From Guadua angustifolia (Eukaryota > Streptophyta > Magnoliopsida > Poales > Poaceae), in assembly GCA_036346375.1 (NCBI GenBank), contig CM070500.1, positions 76,488,437 to 76,552,436 on the forward strand: a stretch of DNA of 64,000 nt, in the 5' to 3' direction. Shown here piece by piece: positions 1 through 10,898 of this stretch (its first letter is position 1; each line of letters opens with the position of its first letter). The notes under the pieces were generated by a model. That model saw only the letters and a list, made by a program, of their open reading frames with translations. It was not told where the DNA came from and ran no database searches. A program made the translations under genes and the position numbers.

Positions 1-82
1 GACTAAAATTTCAGCTGGTTTTATTGCAGCACTGAAATGTTCTATTAGAACCCCCAAAAAAAAAAGGATCAACCTAACTCAC

Positions 83-2560
83 CTGCCATAGTGAAGAATT
101 CAGTTTGTTCTCAAGGGCTCGGCTCATAGCAACTGCATCCAATTTGGAGGCTTCAGTTAGAAATATATGCAGAGCATCTCGAGTAGGTTGCAACCTCATA
201 CCACTTGCAGTAACAATTGTCTCCAAAAGTCTCTCCTCACGAGTTTTAACCCCTGGTTGACTTGAGTCAGTATCATCAGTCGGTGCAGAACTCAATGGAC
301 TTGGACCCCAAGAGCCAGAAGCCACGTTCTTTGAAGCACCAGATGAGGCATGTCTCTCACCTTGAATTTCACTTGGATCATACCTACCATATCTATCAGT
401 TTCTGTGGTCAGAGACCTACGGAGGTTTGGGCTCTTGTACACACCACCATTATCATTTGTTATCATTGAATGTGCAGCAGCAAAGTTGGTCAAACCCTGC
501 TTAATGGAAGCACTCCCAATGCCCACTACTTCACTTAATTCACTAAGGAAAGACTTTTTGTCATCTCTTGATGGCTCAAAATTAGTATTTCCAAAGCCCT
601 GTATGCGCTTGCCAAGACCTTCTGTCACAACAGAAGGTTTAGTGTCCTCTGTGGAGAAAACAGCAGAAATAGCCTCATTTGCAGTTTCACGGACAGCCTT
701 ATTAAGGGCATCCCCTTTCAAGGGGTCAGGTTGTCCTTTGTAGTGAACAAGCTGGCGCATAGCTACTGAGTGCCGTTGCATTTCCCGCTTGAAATCAGTG
801 CCAGATTTTCCAACAGCATATTTAATCAACCGCAAAGCCTGGAAAACAAGGATAGAAAATGTTATATACTACTGAATAGGAGGAACTGAAGCCTAACGGC
901 TCAAAAGATTAAACAAACCAATGTACTTGAAAAGTTAGACAAAAGCTAGTGTAGTTGCAACATTACACTGCAAACATTAAGTGGTTCTCTAAATATATAC
1001 GAGGGGTGGGCAGCACATCATGATTGGAAGGAAGTGTTTTGTGCTCATGATTACAGAAAACATAATTTCATGAAGTCCACTAAATGCAAGAACCCAAATT
1101 GGCATTGAGTATTCGGTACAAACACTTAGCAAAGTAGTATTATGTCCTTAACAAACATGTAGTTCACCTGGAGAGGGGTTAATCATATGTCTGATATGTT
1201 TCAGAAATTTTGAATAAAGATGTTCAATTTATCATAGTGGGTCTGATATATTTCAGAAATCTTGAATAAAGATGTTCAATTTATCATACTGAGATCAGGA
1301 ATCGCACCAACACCATGACTAAAAAGTAATTCAATTTTTAAACGCCATTAGTGCTCATAGGTTCTAGTGCGGAGTACCTAGTTCGCATTCAACTTTGCTA
1401 AACAACCTCAAGTTTACAGGATTAAAGAAACTTTTTATTGGATGACAGCGATAATAATTGTTGTAGTTCATATTAGCCACACAAGGTTCATGCAAACAGA
1501 GTCCACCAAAAACAATCATACAACCCACTAGTGTCTCAAGTGCTGTGACTAATCACACAAAACTCTTCAGAGCAAACCAACCTAATCTGCAAGTGTTACT
1601 CTAATACAACCCACGATTTGGAGCAGTTATGTGTAAGGGAGTTGGATGAGGAATATGCACTCATTTTTTTTGTATGAAAAAAGAAGCAGAAGGCCAATTT
1701 GATTTCCATCAGTAGGAACTCCGTCTGCATAAATCTGATCTAGCTAATTTGCATCGAAGGAACAGTTCATCGGGTTTAGGGGGTGGATTGGGTGAAGAGG
1801 CGTGTGGAGCACTGGCACCTCCAGATAAGCAAGGAAGGCTCTCTACTGGAAAAGTTGTTGACACCTAGTAGCGAAGAACGAAAACATAGTCAATTTTTTC
1901 CCTTACACCTTCACCTAGGCACTATTCTCTACTGTTTTATGCCCATGGGCTAGGGTACACTACCAATAACCATTCTTTCAACACTTGAAATTTTCTATTT
2001 CCCCTTAACCCACCAAATTCCCCCTCTCATCCACACCCCGTGGTCGACTGTAAATCGAGCGTGCACATGCTCATGCCGTTCAACTAGAATCGATCGCGCC
2101 TTCCCCAACACGTGAGCCAGCATGCTCTTTCAACTAGTCCACCGATCAGATCAGAATGTTCTACGCATCGTAGCCACGGCCGCGAAATCAATCAGCGAGA
2201 ACATTACAACGCCGATCGCCATCAGTGCTACGATACTATACGATCTACCTCGGCGCCGCCCACCTAATCCTCATCCCCCCGTAAGGTCAACCCGATCTGA
2301 AGTCACAGAAAGGGAGGGAGGGACGCACGGAGGAGGGGCAGTCGAGAGGCCACCTTCTGCTTGACGACGGGGCTCCTGTTGTCGAGTCGCTTGAGGACGA
2401 AGTCGGCGACCTCTTTGACGACGCCGGCGTCGGAGGCGCGCAGCAGCTCGCAGACCTCCTCGAGCTTGTAGACGGGGGCGACCTTGTCGTCGTCCGCCGT
2501 GACGCCGTCCACCATCCGCGACCGCCAGTAGGACTCCACCGCCCGCCGGCTCTGATCCAT
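83..2560 (-). CDS. MTV1: MTV1-like ENTH/VHS-domain vacuolar-trafficking adaptor (5' part, runs off left edge)
   Basis: Two coding exons are visible on the minus strand. Exon 1 is 2560-2354 (69 codons, starting MDQSRRAVESYWRSRM) with donor AAG|GTGGCC. Exon 2 is 838-83 (252 codons) with acceptor TTTTCCAG|GCT and donor CAG|GTGAGT. Both junctions are phase 0, so 321 residues are seen before the gene leaves the window. Residues about 20-135 form an ENTH-type helical domain (YKLEEVCELL, KRLDNRSPVVKQK, ALRLIKYAVGKSGTDFKREM). A Ser/Gly/Asn-rich linker follows, and from about residue 269 a second helical VHS-like segment begins (REERLLETIVTASGMRLQPT). In Arabidopsis, MODIFIED TRANSPORT TO THE VACUOLE 1 is an ENTH adaptor at the trans-Golgi network that works with clathrin and AP-4 in vacuolar cargo sorting; the same role is inferred here. 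There are no stops or frameshifts, unlike all the transposon genes nearby. The start is fixed by the conserved N-terminus. Confidence 0.92.
839..2353 (-). other. Intron 1 of the MTV1-like gene
   Basis: This is a 1,515-bp intron bounded by GT on the exon 1 side (2353) and AG on the exon 2 side (839-840), in minus-strand sense. It is AT-rich with no coding signal. It holds a 52-bp tandem duplication, 1190-1241 and 1242-1292, whose copies differ by a few substitutions. Confidence 0.85.
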
Positions 2561-2900
2561 GGCACCCCTCTCTACCTCTCCCCGATCGGAGACGGCCGGA
2601 AACCCTAGGGCTAGGCTACCGCCGCGCCACCGGGAGGTCGAGATCTAAGAGGGGCGCGGCCGTGGACCGGGTCTACGAGGGGAGGAGGAGGTTGGGGCGG
2701 CCGGGGGTGAGCGGCACGTGCGGCCGTGGGAGGGCGAGGGATGGAAGATTCTAGTGGCGGGTCGGGTCGGGGAGTTGTAAGGTTCCAACCGTTTCGCTTT
2801 CTTCCGACCGGAGGAAAGGCGAGCCAAGGGTTGTAGGCTGGTAGCTTCCAGCAAAATAATCATGTTCTCGATTACACACAATACATTAAGTATTTTCATA
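2561..2900 (-). promoter_or_regulatory. 5' leader and proximal promoter of the MTV1-like gene
   Basis: GC-rich sequence lies directly upstream of the start codon. A telo-box-type motif, AAACCCTAGGG, sits at 2600-2610, about 40 bp upstream of the ATG and so probably in the 5' leader. Telo-boxes are common in leaders and promoters of plant housekeeping genes. No convincing TATA box is seen. The sequence turns AT-rich beyond about 2860, which probably marks the edge of the genic region. Confidence 0.5.
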
Positions 2901-3299
2901 GTTAAAGATAAAATTATTTTTATAATTTTATTTAAAAAAGATTAGATTTGTAAAAAAACACACACAAAGGCCAGAAAAGTGATGGCCGTTGTATCTAGCA
3001 AGTTTTCCATTAAGTGGTTGCCATATAGGTTTAGGTTATTACTTGTTACTGCTGCTAAGTTATGAGATGAGAGTGTACCATTGTAATCATCGATATCTGC
3101 TTCTTTTGAATTAAGCATAAATATTACTGTAAGAACTCTGCATTAGAGCGTTGAAGATGTTGATAGTTGACAAAGAGACGGAAACATTTGGTTATATAAT
3201 TGCATGGAAAAGTATCAAGGGATAGTTGTGTTTTAAATCTGATACGGAGTACTAGTTAGCTCTTTACTATTAGCATGCTCATGTGTTGTCTACCATACT
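2901..3299. other. AT-rich intergenic DNA, nothing recognised
   Basis: No open frame, terminal repeat or known family was seen in this 400-bp stretch. Confidence 0.5.
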
Positions 3300-3840
3300 A
3301 GGTTGAGCTGTACGCGCGATGCCGCGCTATGAGGGAAAAATCTGGCACGAGTTTTTTGTAAATCGAATTTGCGGAATCACGGGTCTCTTTTTTCAAAATA
3401 ACCGGAAGGATCTATTTACGATTCAATTTTTTTTTTAAATCCTCCGGGTCAAAAGAACCATTTTTTTTTCAAAATAACCGGTAGAAGGACCTCCGCCGGT
3501 GAACCTATAGATGCTATAAATCCTCAACGAATCCGCTTTTTTTTAGGAAACCACGTGGAGGAACCTAAATGTAATTCCAAAATTTTTCGGATCTACGTTA
3601 ATAAAACACCAAAAAAAAGGACCTAAATGCGATTTCTAATTTGGCTATAAACCTTCGACGAATCTATGTTATTTTAGAATACCGCGCGGGGATCTAAAAG
3701 TAATTTTGATATTTTTTGAGTTTATTCTACCAAAAACCGCCGAAAGGACCTAAACGCGATTTTTAATTTTTCGAAGGACCTAAACGCGAGCGCCGACAGG
3801 TGGCATGGCTGAGCTTCGACAAACTTGAGGCGCTATTATA
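3300..3840. repeat. Degenerate tandem-like repeats with GGACCTAAACGCGA motif
   Basis: Divergent units of roughly 120-140 bp recur. Each carries some version of CTATAAA-TCCTC-ACGAATC, a run of T/A, ACCGCG-GG, and GGACCTAAACGCGATTTTTAA. The GACCTAAA word appears near 3566, 3620, 3690, 3745 and 3776. The repeats are too diverged for exact boundaries. They could be transposon subterminal repeats or an old satellite fragment. Confidence 0.5.
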
Positions 3841-3974
3841 CAGTAAATATACCATCTGTACTTTAGTGCCGAGAACTAACATAGGCTTGTACAGTAAATA
3901 TATCACTTTATTTATTCTCAGGTCAAGAATCATGCTAAGTCAAAAATAACGCACATCATTTTGCCTATATCGTA

Positions 3975-4742
3975 CTAGCCTGCTGAGCATCATCAGATTC
4001 GTCAATCCCCATCTAGTCCCTAAAGAGGAGTTTCAGGTTAGGTAGAACCTTGGGCAACACGGGCAAGTCCGTGAGGATCACACTAAACTGGTCAAAAGCG
4101 ATGCAGGTCCTGTGCCTATCAACCTCATCAAATACTGGGATTTGGGGGTATCCTGGCTAAAGTGGGTCAAGATTATAGCCAACAGGATGGGCAGACAAAA
4201 CAAAAGTTAAGTACTACAATAATATGTTAAGTGCAGCTTCTGGAAGCCACCAGTCATTTAAATTTGGAACATAACAGTGACGCCAGTCATCCAGGGAGAA
4301 CTATGGTACCAAAGCGGCATGGAAATGGCAATATATGGACATCAAGTCAAATCAATGTGAACTAGTTATACAGAGGGTAAAGATATGTATGTTTCAGCTT
4401 ACCTCATGTATCAGCACTGTGGCACCTCTGGAGGCATCTATAAGAGCTGGGCAGGGCCGCGTGTCACCTGGAGATTGGAATAGCCTTTCCAGCACTGCTC
4501 ACCTTCTCCTTGGCTCTCAAAACAACTCCAATCGCCTGTGGACATTGTAAAACGGGGACCTGTACAGAATCTCCAAACCTGAATTCATGTAGAACTTCTT
4601 TCAAATTAGCGAGTGCTGTAGTATCCCTTGGACATGCAGGCTTCCTGTTGTCCATTCTACTTCCAGGAGCGAACATGGTGCTTTCAAGTCGAGATGTGGC
4701 AGATACAATAATATTGTCACCGAGAAGATAGAGCCTCAACAC
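3975..4742 (-). pseudogene. Decayed multi-exon gene remnant, unrecognised
   Basis: Two patches of protein-like sequence lie in the right order on the minus strand. The upstream patch (4742-4464) reads without stops for 92 codons and includes LKEVLHEFRFGDSVQVPVLQ and QAIGVVLRAKEKV. The downstream patch (about 4190-3975) includes VFDEVDRHRTCIAFDQFSVI and LTDLPVLPKVLPNL, interrupted by stops, and ends in an acidic MGIDESDD stretch. Composition and spacing suggest exons separated by a short intron-like gap. I do not recognise the family. A captured gene fragment or an old host gene cut by the Copia insertion just to the right (4782) are both possible. Chance open frame remains possible for the first patch. 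Confidence 0.3.
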
Positions 4743-4781
4743 CAGGCTTCAAAGTATGCCTGCAATCTAGGAACTACATAC

Positions 4782-6043
4782 TGTTAGAGATAAGGATACC
4801 TCAAATATCTAAATAGGAGTCTGTCGGTGTTTCGTATAACCGGCAAGTAAATTTGTAAGTATGGGGGCCGCGCGTTCCCTCTCCTTGAATAGTTAGACTA
4901 AGGGAGTCCAAGATGTATACTGGTTCGGGCCAAATATCCCTAAGTCCAGTTCGCGGTGGCGGTTTTTGTATTACTCAGGGTGGAGTAAATTACACTGGAT
5001 TACAAGCGGGGGCTAAGGACAGGCCCTTAGCTCTCGTCCGAGTGGAGGGGCTCGGGAATGTTCGTTGTATATTTGATTGCTCGAGGTCGGATGTGTTCGC
5101 TCAAGTCGGAATGAATCGCCGACGAGCCCTGCCTCCCTTTATATAGGCGGAGGGGGCAGGTTACACGGGAGTTTGGAGGAAAATAGTAGGGGTATGCTAC
5201 GCTCGGGAGTCCGGTCTTGGTCTTAGTGATCGACGGAGTTCTGCTGCGTCCACGTCTGGGTTGGTAGACACAACGGGCGGCGTTCCGTCGGGAAGGTGCG
5301 CACCTACCCTCTGAGTGCTTGTCAGGTGTTGACGTCGTTACGTTGTGCTTTGGTACCGCCTCGGGACGGAGCGCATCTCCCCACTGCGCAGGACGGAGTG
5401 AAGGGACGGGCGCTTGACTTTGGCGGCCCCCTGGCCACCTTGGGAAGGAGCCACCTGCTCCAGCATGGCCGTCGCGTCCATGGAGCAGGTGACCTGCTTG
5501 AGGTCGACCGGCGACGTGGCGGAGGTCGCTGAGTTGGAGGTCGTTTGGGATCCGACTTGAGGCCAAGTCGGAACTGAAGCGTCCGAGCTGTGGCAGTCGA
5601 ACCTGCGGAGGCGTCCGACTGAGGCGGTCGGACCGCCTGGCGAACTGAACAAGGCCGAGGGTCCTTTGAGGGCTCACGAGGCCTAGAGCTGGGCCCAAGA
5701 CGGATCATTTGGTGTTTCAGCCAATATTCAGTAATAATCCCATCTGTGAGGGACGGAGACTTTGGTAATACCCTCTCCAGCATTCTGCACCGCTGCCAAT
5801 CTTGCCGCCATGTTCGCACGACTGAGAGAGAAACGATCTTGAAATAGATATATACCTTGCTGCGGGGTACCCCTGGTATAAGTATTCGTCAGAGTCCATA
5901 TCTTATATGACTCGGATTCAATCTGGCTATATAAAGCCACCTTCATGTATATATACGTTGAACAAAATAGTGGATTTGTCTCCCGTGAGGTTTTTCATGT
6001 TAAATCTTGTATCATGTTTTCATGTGCTATTCTAACCCTAACA
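4782..6043 (+). repeat. Short Copia-type 5' LTR, split by a solo LTR
   Basis: Once the insert at 4822-5891 and one copy of its TSD are removed, a roughly 187-bp LTR remains. It starts TGTTAGAGATAAGG at 4782 and ends CTAACA at 6043. It carries a TATA-like CTATATAAAGCC (5929-5940) and is followed at once by a Copia primer-binding site. Short LTRs of this layout are typical of several plant Ty1/copia families. No matching 3' LTR was found in the window: the Copia 3' LTR at 10485 is a different sequence. Confidence 0.7.
4822..5891 (+). mobile_element. Solo LTR, probably Gypsy type, TSD GAGTC
   Basis: The segment begins TGTCGGTGTTTCG and ends ATTCGTCA. It is flanked by identical 5-bp duplications GAGTC at 4817-4821 and 5892-5896, which fixes both ends. 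The length is 1,070 bp with no internal genes, so it is a solo LTR left by LTR-LTR recombination. It is oriented plus. A diverged relative lies on the minus strand at 15142-15947, sharing the start and the CGCGCGTTCCCTCTCCTTGA block. Open frames inside are GC-rich noise. The Gypsy assignment rests on general resemblance to grass LTRs only. Confidence 0.85.
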
Positions 6044-6060
6044 AGTGGTATCAGAGCTTA
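6044..6060 (+). other. Copia primer-binding site
   Basis: GTGGTATCAGAGC directly follows the LTR end. It is the usual Ty1/copia priming sequence matching the 3' end of initiator methionine tRNA. Confidence 0.75.
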
Positions 6061-6186
6061 GGTTCAAGATTCGAAATGCTGCCCTAGGGGGAGGAGACTC
6101 GCGGGGGCAGCCATCGTCCACACGCCAGATATCTTCATCTTCCGTCTGGTCGCGGTGCTCATACTGGCGATCATATATAGGGTGGA

Positions 6187-6481
6187 CTCTGGCTCTTGAG
6201 CATCAGCGCAATTGGCCTATATAATGTCATCCACTTGAATCCCAGAACATGTCTTGCTCTTTCTCCACATTATGTTGTAAGGTTTTTCAAGCTAACAGGG
6301 AAAGATGGCTGCCTTTCTCTTGGAGGGAGGAGTGCTGCTTGCTGTGACAGGTACTGAAGCTATGTTCACTGACCTTGGCCACTTCACTGCTGCGTCTATC
6401 AGTTTATCCCTGCCTTGTGCTGCAACACATGTTGCAGGCTGCGTTTCTTTCCAGAAACATGTCAGCTGTAGAAGTTAGTTT
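6187..6481 (+). pseudogene. HAK/KUP/KT potassium-transporter fragment, frameshifted
   Basis: About 98 codons of a HAK-type K+ transporter are readable across three frames. They run from LWLLSISAIGLYNV through LSPHYVVRFFKLTGKDG, LLAVTGTEAMFTDLGHFTAA and YPCLVLQ to QAAFLSRNMSAVEVSF. The GTEAMF-DLGHF block and the QAAFLSRNMSAV block are family hallmarks in the middle transmembrane part of the roughly 750-residue protein. The best resemblance is to the HAK5-like cluster. There is a +1 shift near 6330 and a deletion near 6395. The piece is only a small fraction of a transporter and cannot be functional. It sits 127 bp after a Copia LTR and primer site and stops abruptly at the start of another Copia gag. 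A retroelement-captured piece or a relic of a local gene are the two readings. Confidence 0.85.
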
Positions 6482-9400
6482 TGCACTCTTGTTCAGCGCC
6501 ATTCTTCGCGCCTCACCGAGCGATACGATCACGTGGTGGCCTTCACCAAACGCCAGACGCCACTGCCATCCTTCGACACCGTGCGGAACGATCTGCTCCT
6601 GGAAGAACTGACACTCAACGCCAAGGCCAAGGCCTCTTTATCGCTTCTCTCCTCCGGCAGCTCTCACTGCTTCTCTTGTGGCGCGCCTCGCTCCGCTCCT
6701 GGTGGCGCGCCTTCTACCACCGGTGGCCCTACTGGTCCAGCGTCCCGCGCGCCCACCGCCACGTCCGGCGGCAACCGCACCAACAACCGACGCCGGCGCA
6801 ACAATCGTAGCGGTGGCGGTGATCGGCAACAGCAATCAGGAGGCTGGCCACCATCGTTTTTTAACCCATGGACGGTATCGTCCCTGTGTGGCTACCAATA
6901 CTTCACGCCCGGAACCGGTGGTCGCCTCGTCGTCCGGCCCCCCACGCCTCAGCGCTTCATGGCGTTAGCGGCGGCACAGCGTACCGCCGGTTTCACTCGC
7001 CCATCCTCACCCATACAAACTGCGCCGGTGCGATTGCCCCAGCCCTCCGTCGATCTTGCCAGGCTTTCCCCCGGGCATTCCACAGCAGGCCGATCCGGCT
7101 CCAGGCTCTCTTGGCAGCTGGGATCAGGCTACTCTTGCTGGCGCATTCAACACCATGCAATTGACGCCGCCGCCGTCAACCACATGGTACATGGACTCGG
7201 GCGCCAGCAACCACCTCACCTCTGACCCCGGTAATCTTTCTGTTACTCACCCACCCTCTCCATCGTTTCCTTCCAGCATTGTTGTTGGCAACGGTTCTAT
7301 GATCCCTATTACCTCAGTAGGCTCCACTCACATCCCGGCTACTTCTGGTCCTCTCACCCTTCGCCACGTCTTAGTCACCCCTCAAATTATCAAAAACCTT
7401 GTTTCCGTTCGTCGTTTTACAATTGATAATAATTGTTCCGCCGAATTTGACCCGTTGGCCTTTCTGTGAAGGACCTCAAGATCAGAACGTGATCGCCAGT
7501 GCAATAGTTCCGGCGATCTTTACCCATTGTTGCCGTTGTCCCCGCATGCTCTCCTCGCCACCGACGCCACCCTCTGGCACCGTCGTCTTGGACATCTTGG
7601 GGCGGATGCTCTTCACCACCTTGTTCGTTCCACAGCCATTTCATGTACCCATGGCACCCCTGCTACTCTGTGTCATGCGTGTCAGTTGGGTCGCCACACT
7701 CGTTTGCCTTTTATGTCATCTCGCTCTCGTGCGTCAAAGAATTTTGATTTAATACATTGTGACCTATGGACCTCACCTGTTGCTAGTGTCTCTGGTTATA
7801 AGTATTATTTGGTCATTCTTGACGATTGCTCTCACTTTTTGGACGTTTCCTTTGCGTTTTAAGTCGGATACTTTCGCCACCCTATCCCACTTTTTTCAAG
7901 ATACGTCCATACTCGGTTCGGTGCCACCATTAAAATGATCCAATGTGACAACTGCCGTGAGTTTGACAACCTGTCCGCCCGCTCCTTCTTTCTCACTCAT
8001 GGTGTCTCTCTTCGATGTCATGTCCCTATATCGTCTCAAAGAAACGGCAAAGTCAACGCTCCATCCCGACCATCAATAATGTGATTCGCTCCTTCTTATT
8101 GAGGCCAAGATGCCCTCTCAAGATTGGGTCGAAGCTTCCGCAGCGCCACCTATCTCATCAACAGCACCCCACCAAAACCCTTCAATTCTCCACCCTTACC
8201 ACGCTTTGTACGGCTCCCCGCCTACTTATGACCATCTCTGGGTTTTCGGTTGTCGATGCTACCCAAACCTTTCTGCCACCGTTGCCAACAAACTCTTGCC
8301 ACGCTCCACGCCTGCACCTTCCTTGGCTACTCTCCCGAGCACAAAGGTTATCGGTGTCTCGACATGAATTCCCACCGGTCATCATTTTCGCCATGTCACA
8401 TTTGATGAGAACTCCTTCCCTTTTGCCGACTCCCCGATCGCTTCACGGTTCACACTAACCATGATTTTTGTCGGATTTGGAGTCCCCTACTTTGCCTATT
8501 GGGCCCCGAGATACAGCAGTCCTCGTGACCTCCGCAGCCTGCCCTCCTGGTCCTCCTCCAGCCTAGCGCTGCCTTTCGACGACACTTCACCGGCTCGATG
8601 AGACTGGCTTGCTTGCCTCCGTCGGCTGCCCTCTTGCAGTGCTACCTCATGGGCGGTCCCACTCGTCATCCCTAGTGTGGTTCATTGCCTACTGGGCTAC
8701 TCGCCACGGGTTGCCGGTGACTAGCTCGCTTCCGGTGACACGGCGGCCCATTCTCCTCCAGCTGCAGACCTTGGCACCAACCAGCTTGACGCGACACCGG
8801 CCGTACATTGCTCTCCTGGCCGACGCTGCCAACGGGGCCTCTGTCGTCGTGCCTGTCACTCGATGATCACGCCGCAGCATGACCACAAGAGGCAAAACTG
8901 GTTTCCGTCTGCCTGCTGACCGGCTCAACCTTCATGCGGCTGTCCTCTCACCGATCCCTAAGACATACCGGGGTGCACTTGCTGATCCTAATTGGCGTTC
9001 TGCAATGGTTGCTGAGTTCAATGCTTTATAGGCCAATGGCACTTGGGATCTTGTTCCCCGACCACCAGGCGTCAACGTGGTCACCGGAAAATGGATTTTT
9101 CGTCACAAACTTCATCCGGACGGGTCTCTTGATCACTACAAGGCTCGCTGGGTGCTTCGCGGTTTCACTCAACGACCCGGCGTTGACTTCGACGAGACTT
9201 TCAGCCCGGTTGTGAAACCAGCGACTATTCGGACAGTTCTGACTCTGGCCCTTTCTCGGGACTGGCCGATTCATCAACTTGACGTCAACAATGCGTTTCT
9301 TCATGGCACTCTATCCGAGACAAGATATCGTGGTGCCCTCCGGTTTTGTTGATTCTGCTCGCCCTGAGCACATCTGCCGCCTCAACAAGTCTCTCTATGG

Positions 9401-10490
9401 ACTTCGCCCAGCGCCTCGGCTCGGTTCAAACGGTTCACCACACACCTTACATCCGCCACCGATTTGTCGAGGCTAAGTCTGATCCGTCATTGTTCACTTT
9501 TCGCCGTGGCACCGAGATTGTTTACCTGCTACTCTATGTTGATGACATTGTTCTCACTGCCTCGTCCGATGCGCTTCTTCGCCGTACTATCACGGCCCTG
9601 CAGCAGGAGTTCTCTATGAAGGATCTTGGCCCCCTGCATCATTTTCTGGGACTGTCCGTCACCCGACAGAGTGGTTCCATGCATCTCTCTCAGCGTCATT
9701 ATATTATGGAGATTCTCGAGCGTGCTGGCATGTCTGACTGCAAGCCTTGCAGCACCCCTATTGACACACACTCGAAGCTCTCCGCCATTGGTGACCCTGT
9801 ACCTGATGCCACTGACTACCGGAGTCTTGCCGGGGCCTTACAGTACCTCACATTCACTCGTCCCGACATCACTTATGCCGTGCAACAGGTCTGTTTGTTC
9901 ATGCACGACCCGCGAGTTCCCCACCTTAACCTGGTCAAGCGGATTCTCCGCTATCTTCGCGGCACTCTCGACCATGGTCTTGTGCTTCATCGGACCTCCC
10001 CGGCATCCTTGGTTGTCTACACCGATGCTGACTGGGCCGGTTGCCCTGACACTCGGAAGTCTACCTCCGGCTATTGTGTTTTCCTGGCGATACTCTTATA
10101 TCCCAGTCGCCCAAGCGCCAGCAGACCGTATCCCGCTCCAAAGGCCGAGGTCGAGTATCGCCGCCGCTAATGGTGTTGTTGAGGCCACTGGCTCCGCGGG
10201 ACGAGCTTCACTCTCCTATTGACCAAGCTACCTTGGTGTATTGTGACAACATCAGCGCGGTATATCTTTCCACTAACCCGGTTCAACATCAGCGAACCAA
10301 GCATGTGGAGATTGATCTACACTTCGTTCGCGAGCGTGTTACTCTCGGACAGGTTCGCGTCCTTCATGTACCTACCTCATCGCAGTATGCGGACATCTTC
10401 ACAAAGGGGTTGCCGTCGACGGTCTTCTCGGAATTTCGCTCCAGTCTCAACGTCCGGCCACCTACCGTTTCGACTGCGGGGGAGTGTTAA
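6482..10490 (+). pseudogene. Ty1/copia gag-pol, degenerate, 5' truncated
   Basis: The domain order is that of Copia. C-terminal gag comes first (KRQTPLPSFDTVRNDLLLEE near 6545, then a Gly/Arg/Asn-rich tail). The aspartic protease site MDSGASNHLTSD follows at 7191. Next come GAG-pre-integrase LWHRRLGHLG (7573), the integrase core HCDLWTSPV and YYLVILDDCSHF (7755-7840), reverse transcriptase KWIFRHKLHPDGSLDHYKAR (about 9080-9145) with the catalytic YVDD in LLLYVDDIVLTA (about 9528), and RNase H TDADWAGCPDTRKSTSGYC (10021-10077). The polyprotein ends with ADIFTKGLP near 10390. The frame changes many times, with stops between 8390 and 9080. The gag N-terminus, 5' LTR and primer site that belong to this copy are missing. 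It is not functional. Confidence 0.92.
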
Positions 10491-10720
10491 CCGTATGCAT
10501 GTGAATGCATACGTCTCCTTCATGAATGCATGTGAATGCATGTTAACCGTATACATGCAACCTAATGTGAATGCATGAGACCATGTCTAGGAATACACGC
10601 AACCTGTCTAGGAATACATGCAGTCTGTCGATTGGTTTCTATCCGTTGTAAACTCTCCTTTATATTTGCCTCAATGGCCAATACAGAAATTCTATTGCGT
10701 GTGATTTTATCACGCTTTCA
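10485..10720 (+). repeat. 3' LTR of the degenerate Copia element
   Basis: A purine tract GCGGGGGAG ends at 10484 and is followed by TGTTAACCGTATGCATG. The 3' end, CACGCTTTCA at 10720, is the likeliest terminus. The LTR is about 236 bp with internal ATGCATGTGAATGCATG repeats. The Copia purine tract and TG start are clear. The exact 3' end is inferred because no partner LTR survives. Confidence 0.65.
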
Positions 10721-10729
10721 CTTGGGTCG

Positions 10730-10898
10730 GAAAAAAATTCTATGGCAGTAGCTACCATGTAACACCTCTTTTAAAAATTAAACATATGGCAAAACATAAA
10801 TTTTAAAATAGTTAAATCTTCTTTTCTTCCCCCCAATATATATCATGTAAGGGGTGCTATAGATGCTACATGGCATCTGGTGCCATAGAATTTTTTTC
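10730..10898. mobile_element. MITE with about 40-bp terminal inverted repeats
   Basis: The left arm (10730-10771) reads GAAAAAAATTCTATGGCA then TAGCTACCATGTAACACC. The right arm (10856-10898), read in reverse complement, is GAAAAAAATTCTATGGCA then AGATGCCATGTAGC and CACCCC. The arms enclose AT-rich filler, for a total of 169 bp. There is no coding capacity. A clear target-site duplication is not visible, so the superfamily is left open. It lies 10 bp beyond the Copia 3' LTR. Confidence 0.75.

Noticed and set aside
5027..5698. 223-residue minus-strand frame and overlapping frames
   Set aside because: It lies entirely inside the solo LTR (4822-5891), has Arg/Pro/Ser-rich noise composition and no domain.
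6034..6043. CTAACCCTAACA as an interstitial telomere repeat
   Set aside because: There are only two CCCTAA-like units, and they form the LTR 3' end before the primer site.
6187..6481. A functional potassium-transporter gene
   Set aside because: Only about 98 of roughly 750 residues are present, with frameshifts, a deletion and no flanking exons.
6044..10720. One intact Copia element from the LTR at 4782 to the LTR at 10485
   Set aside because: The two LTRs differ in sequence and length (about 187 and 236 bp), and HAK sequence replaces the start of gag, so they are parts of two elements.
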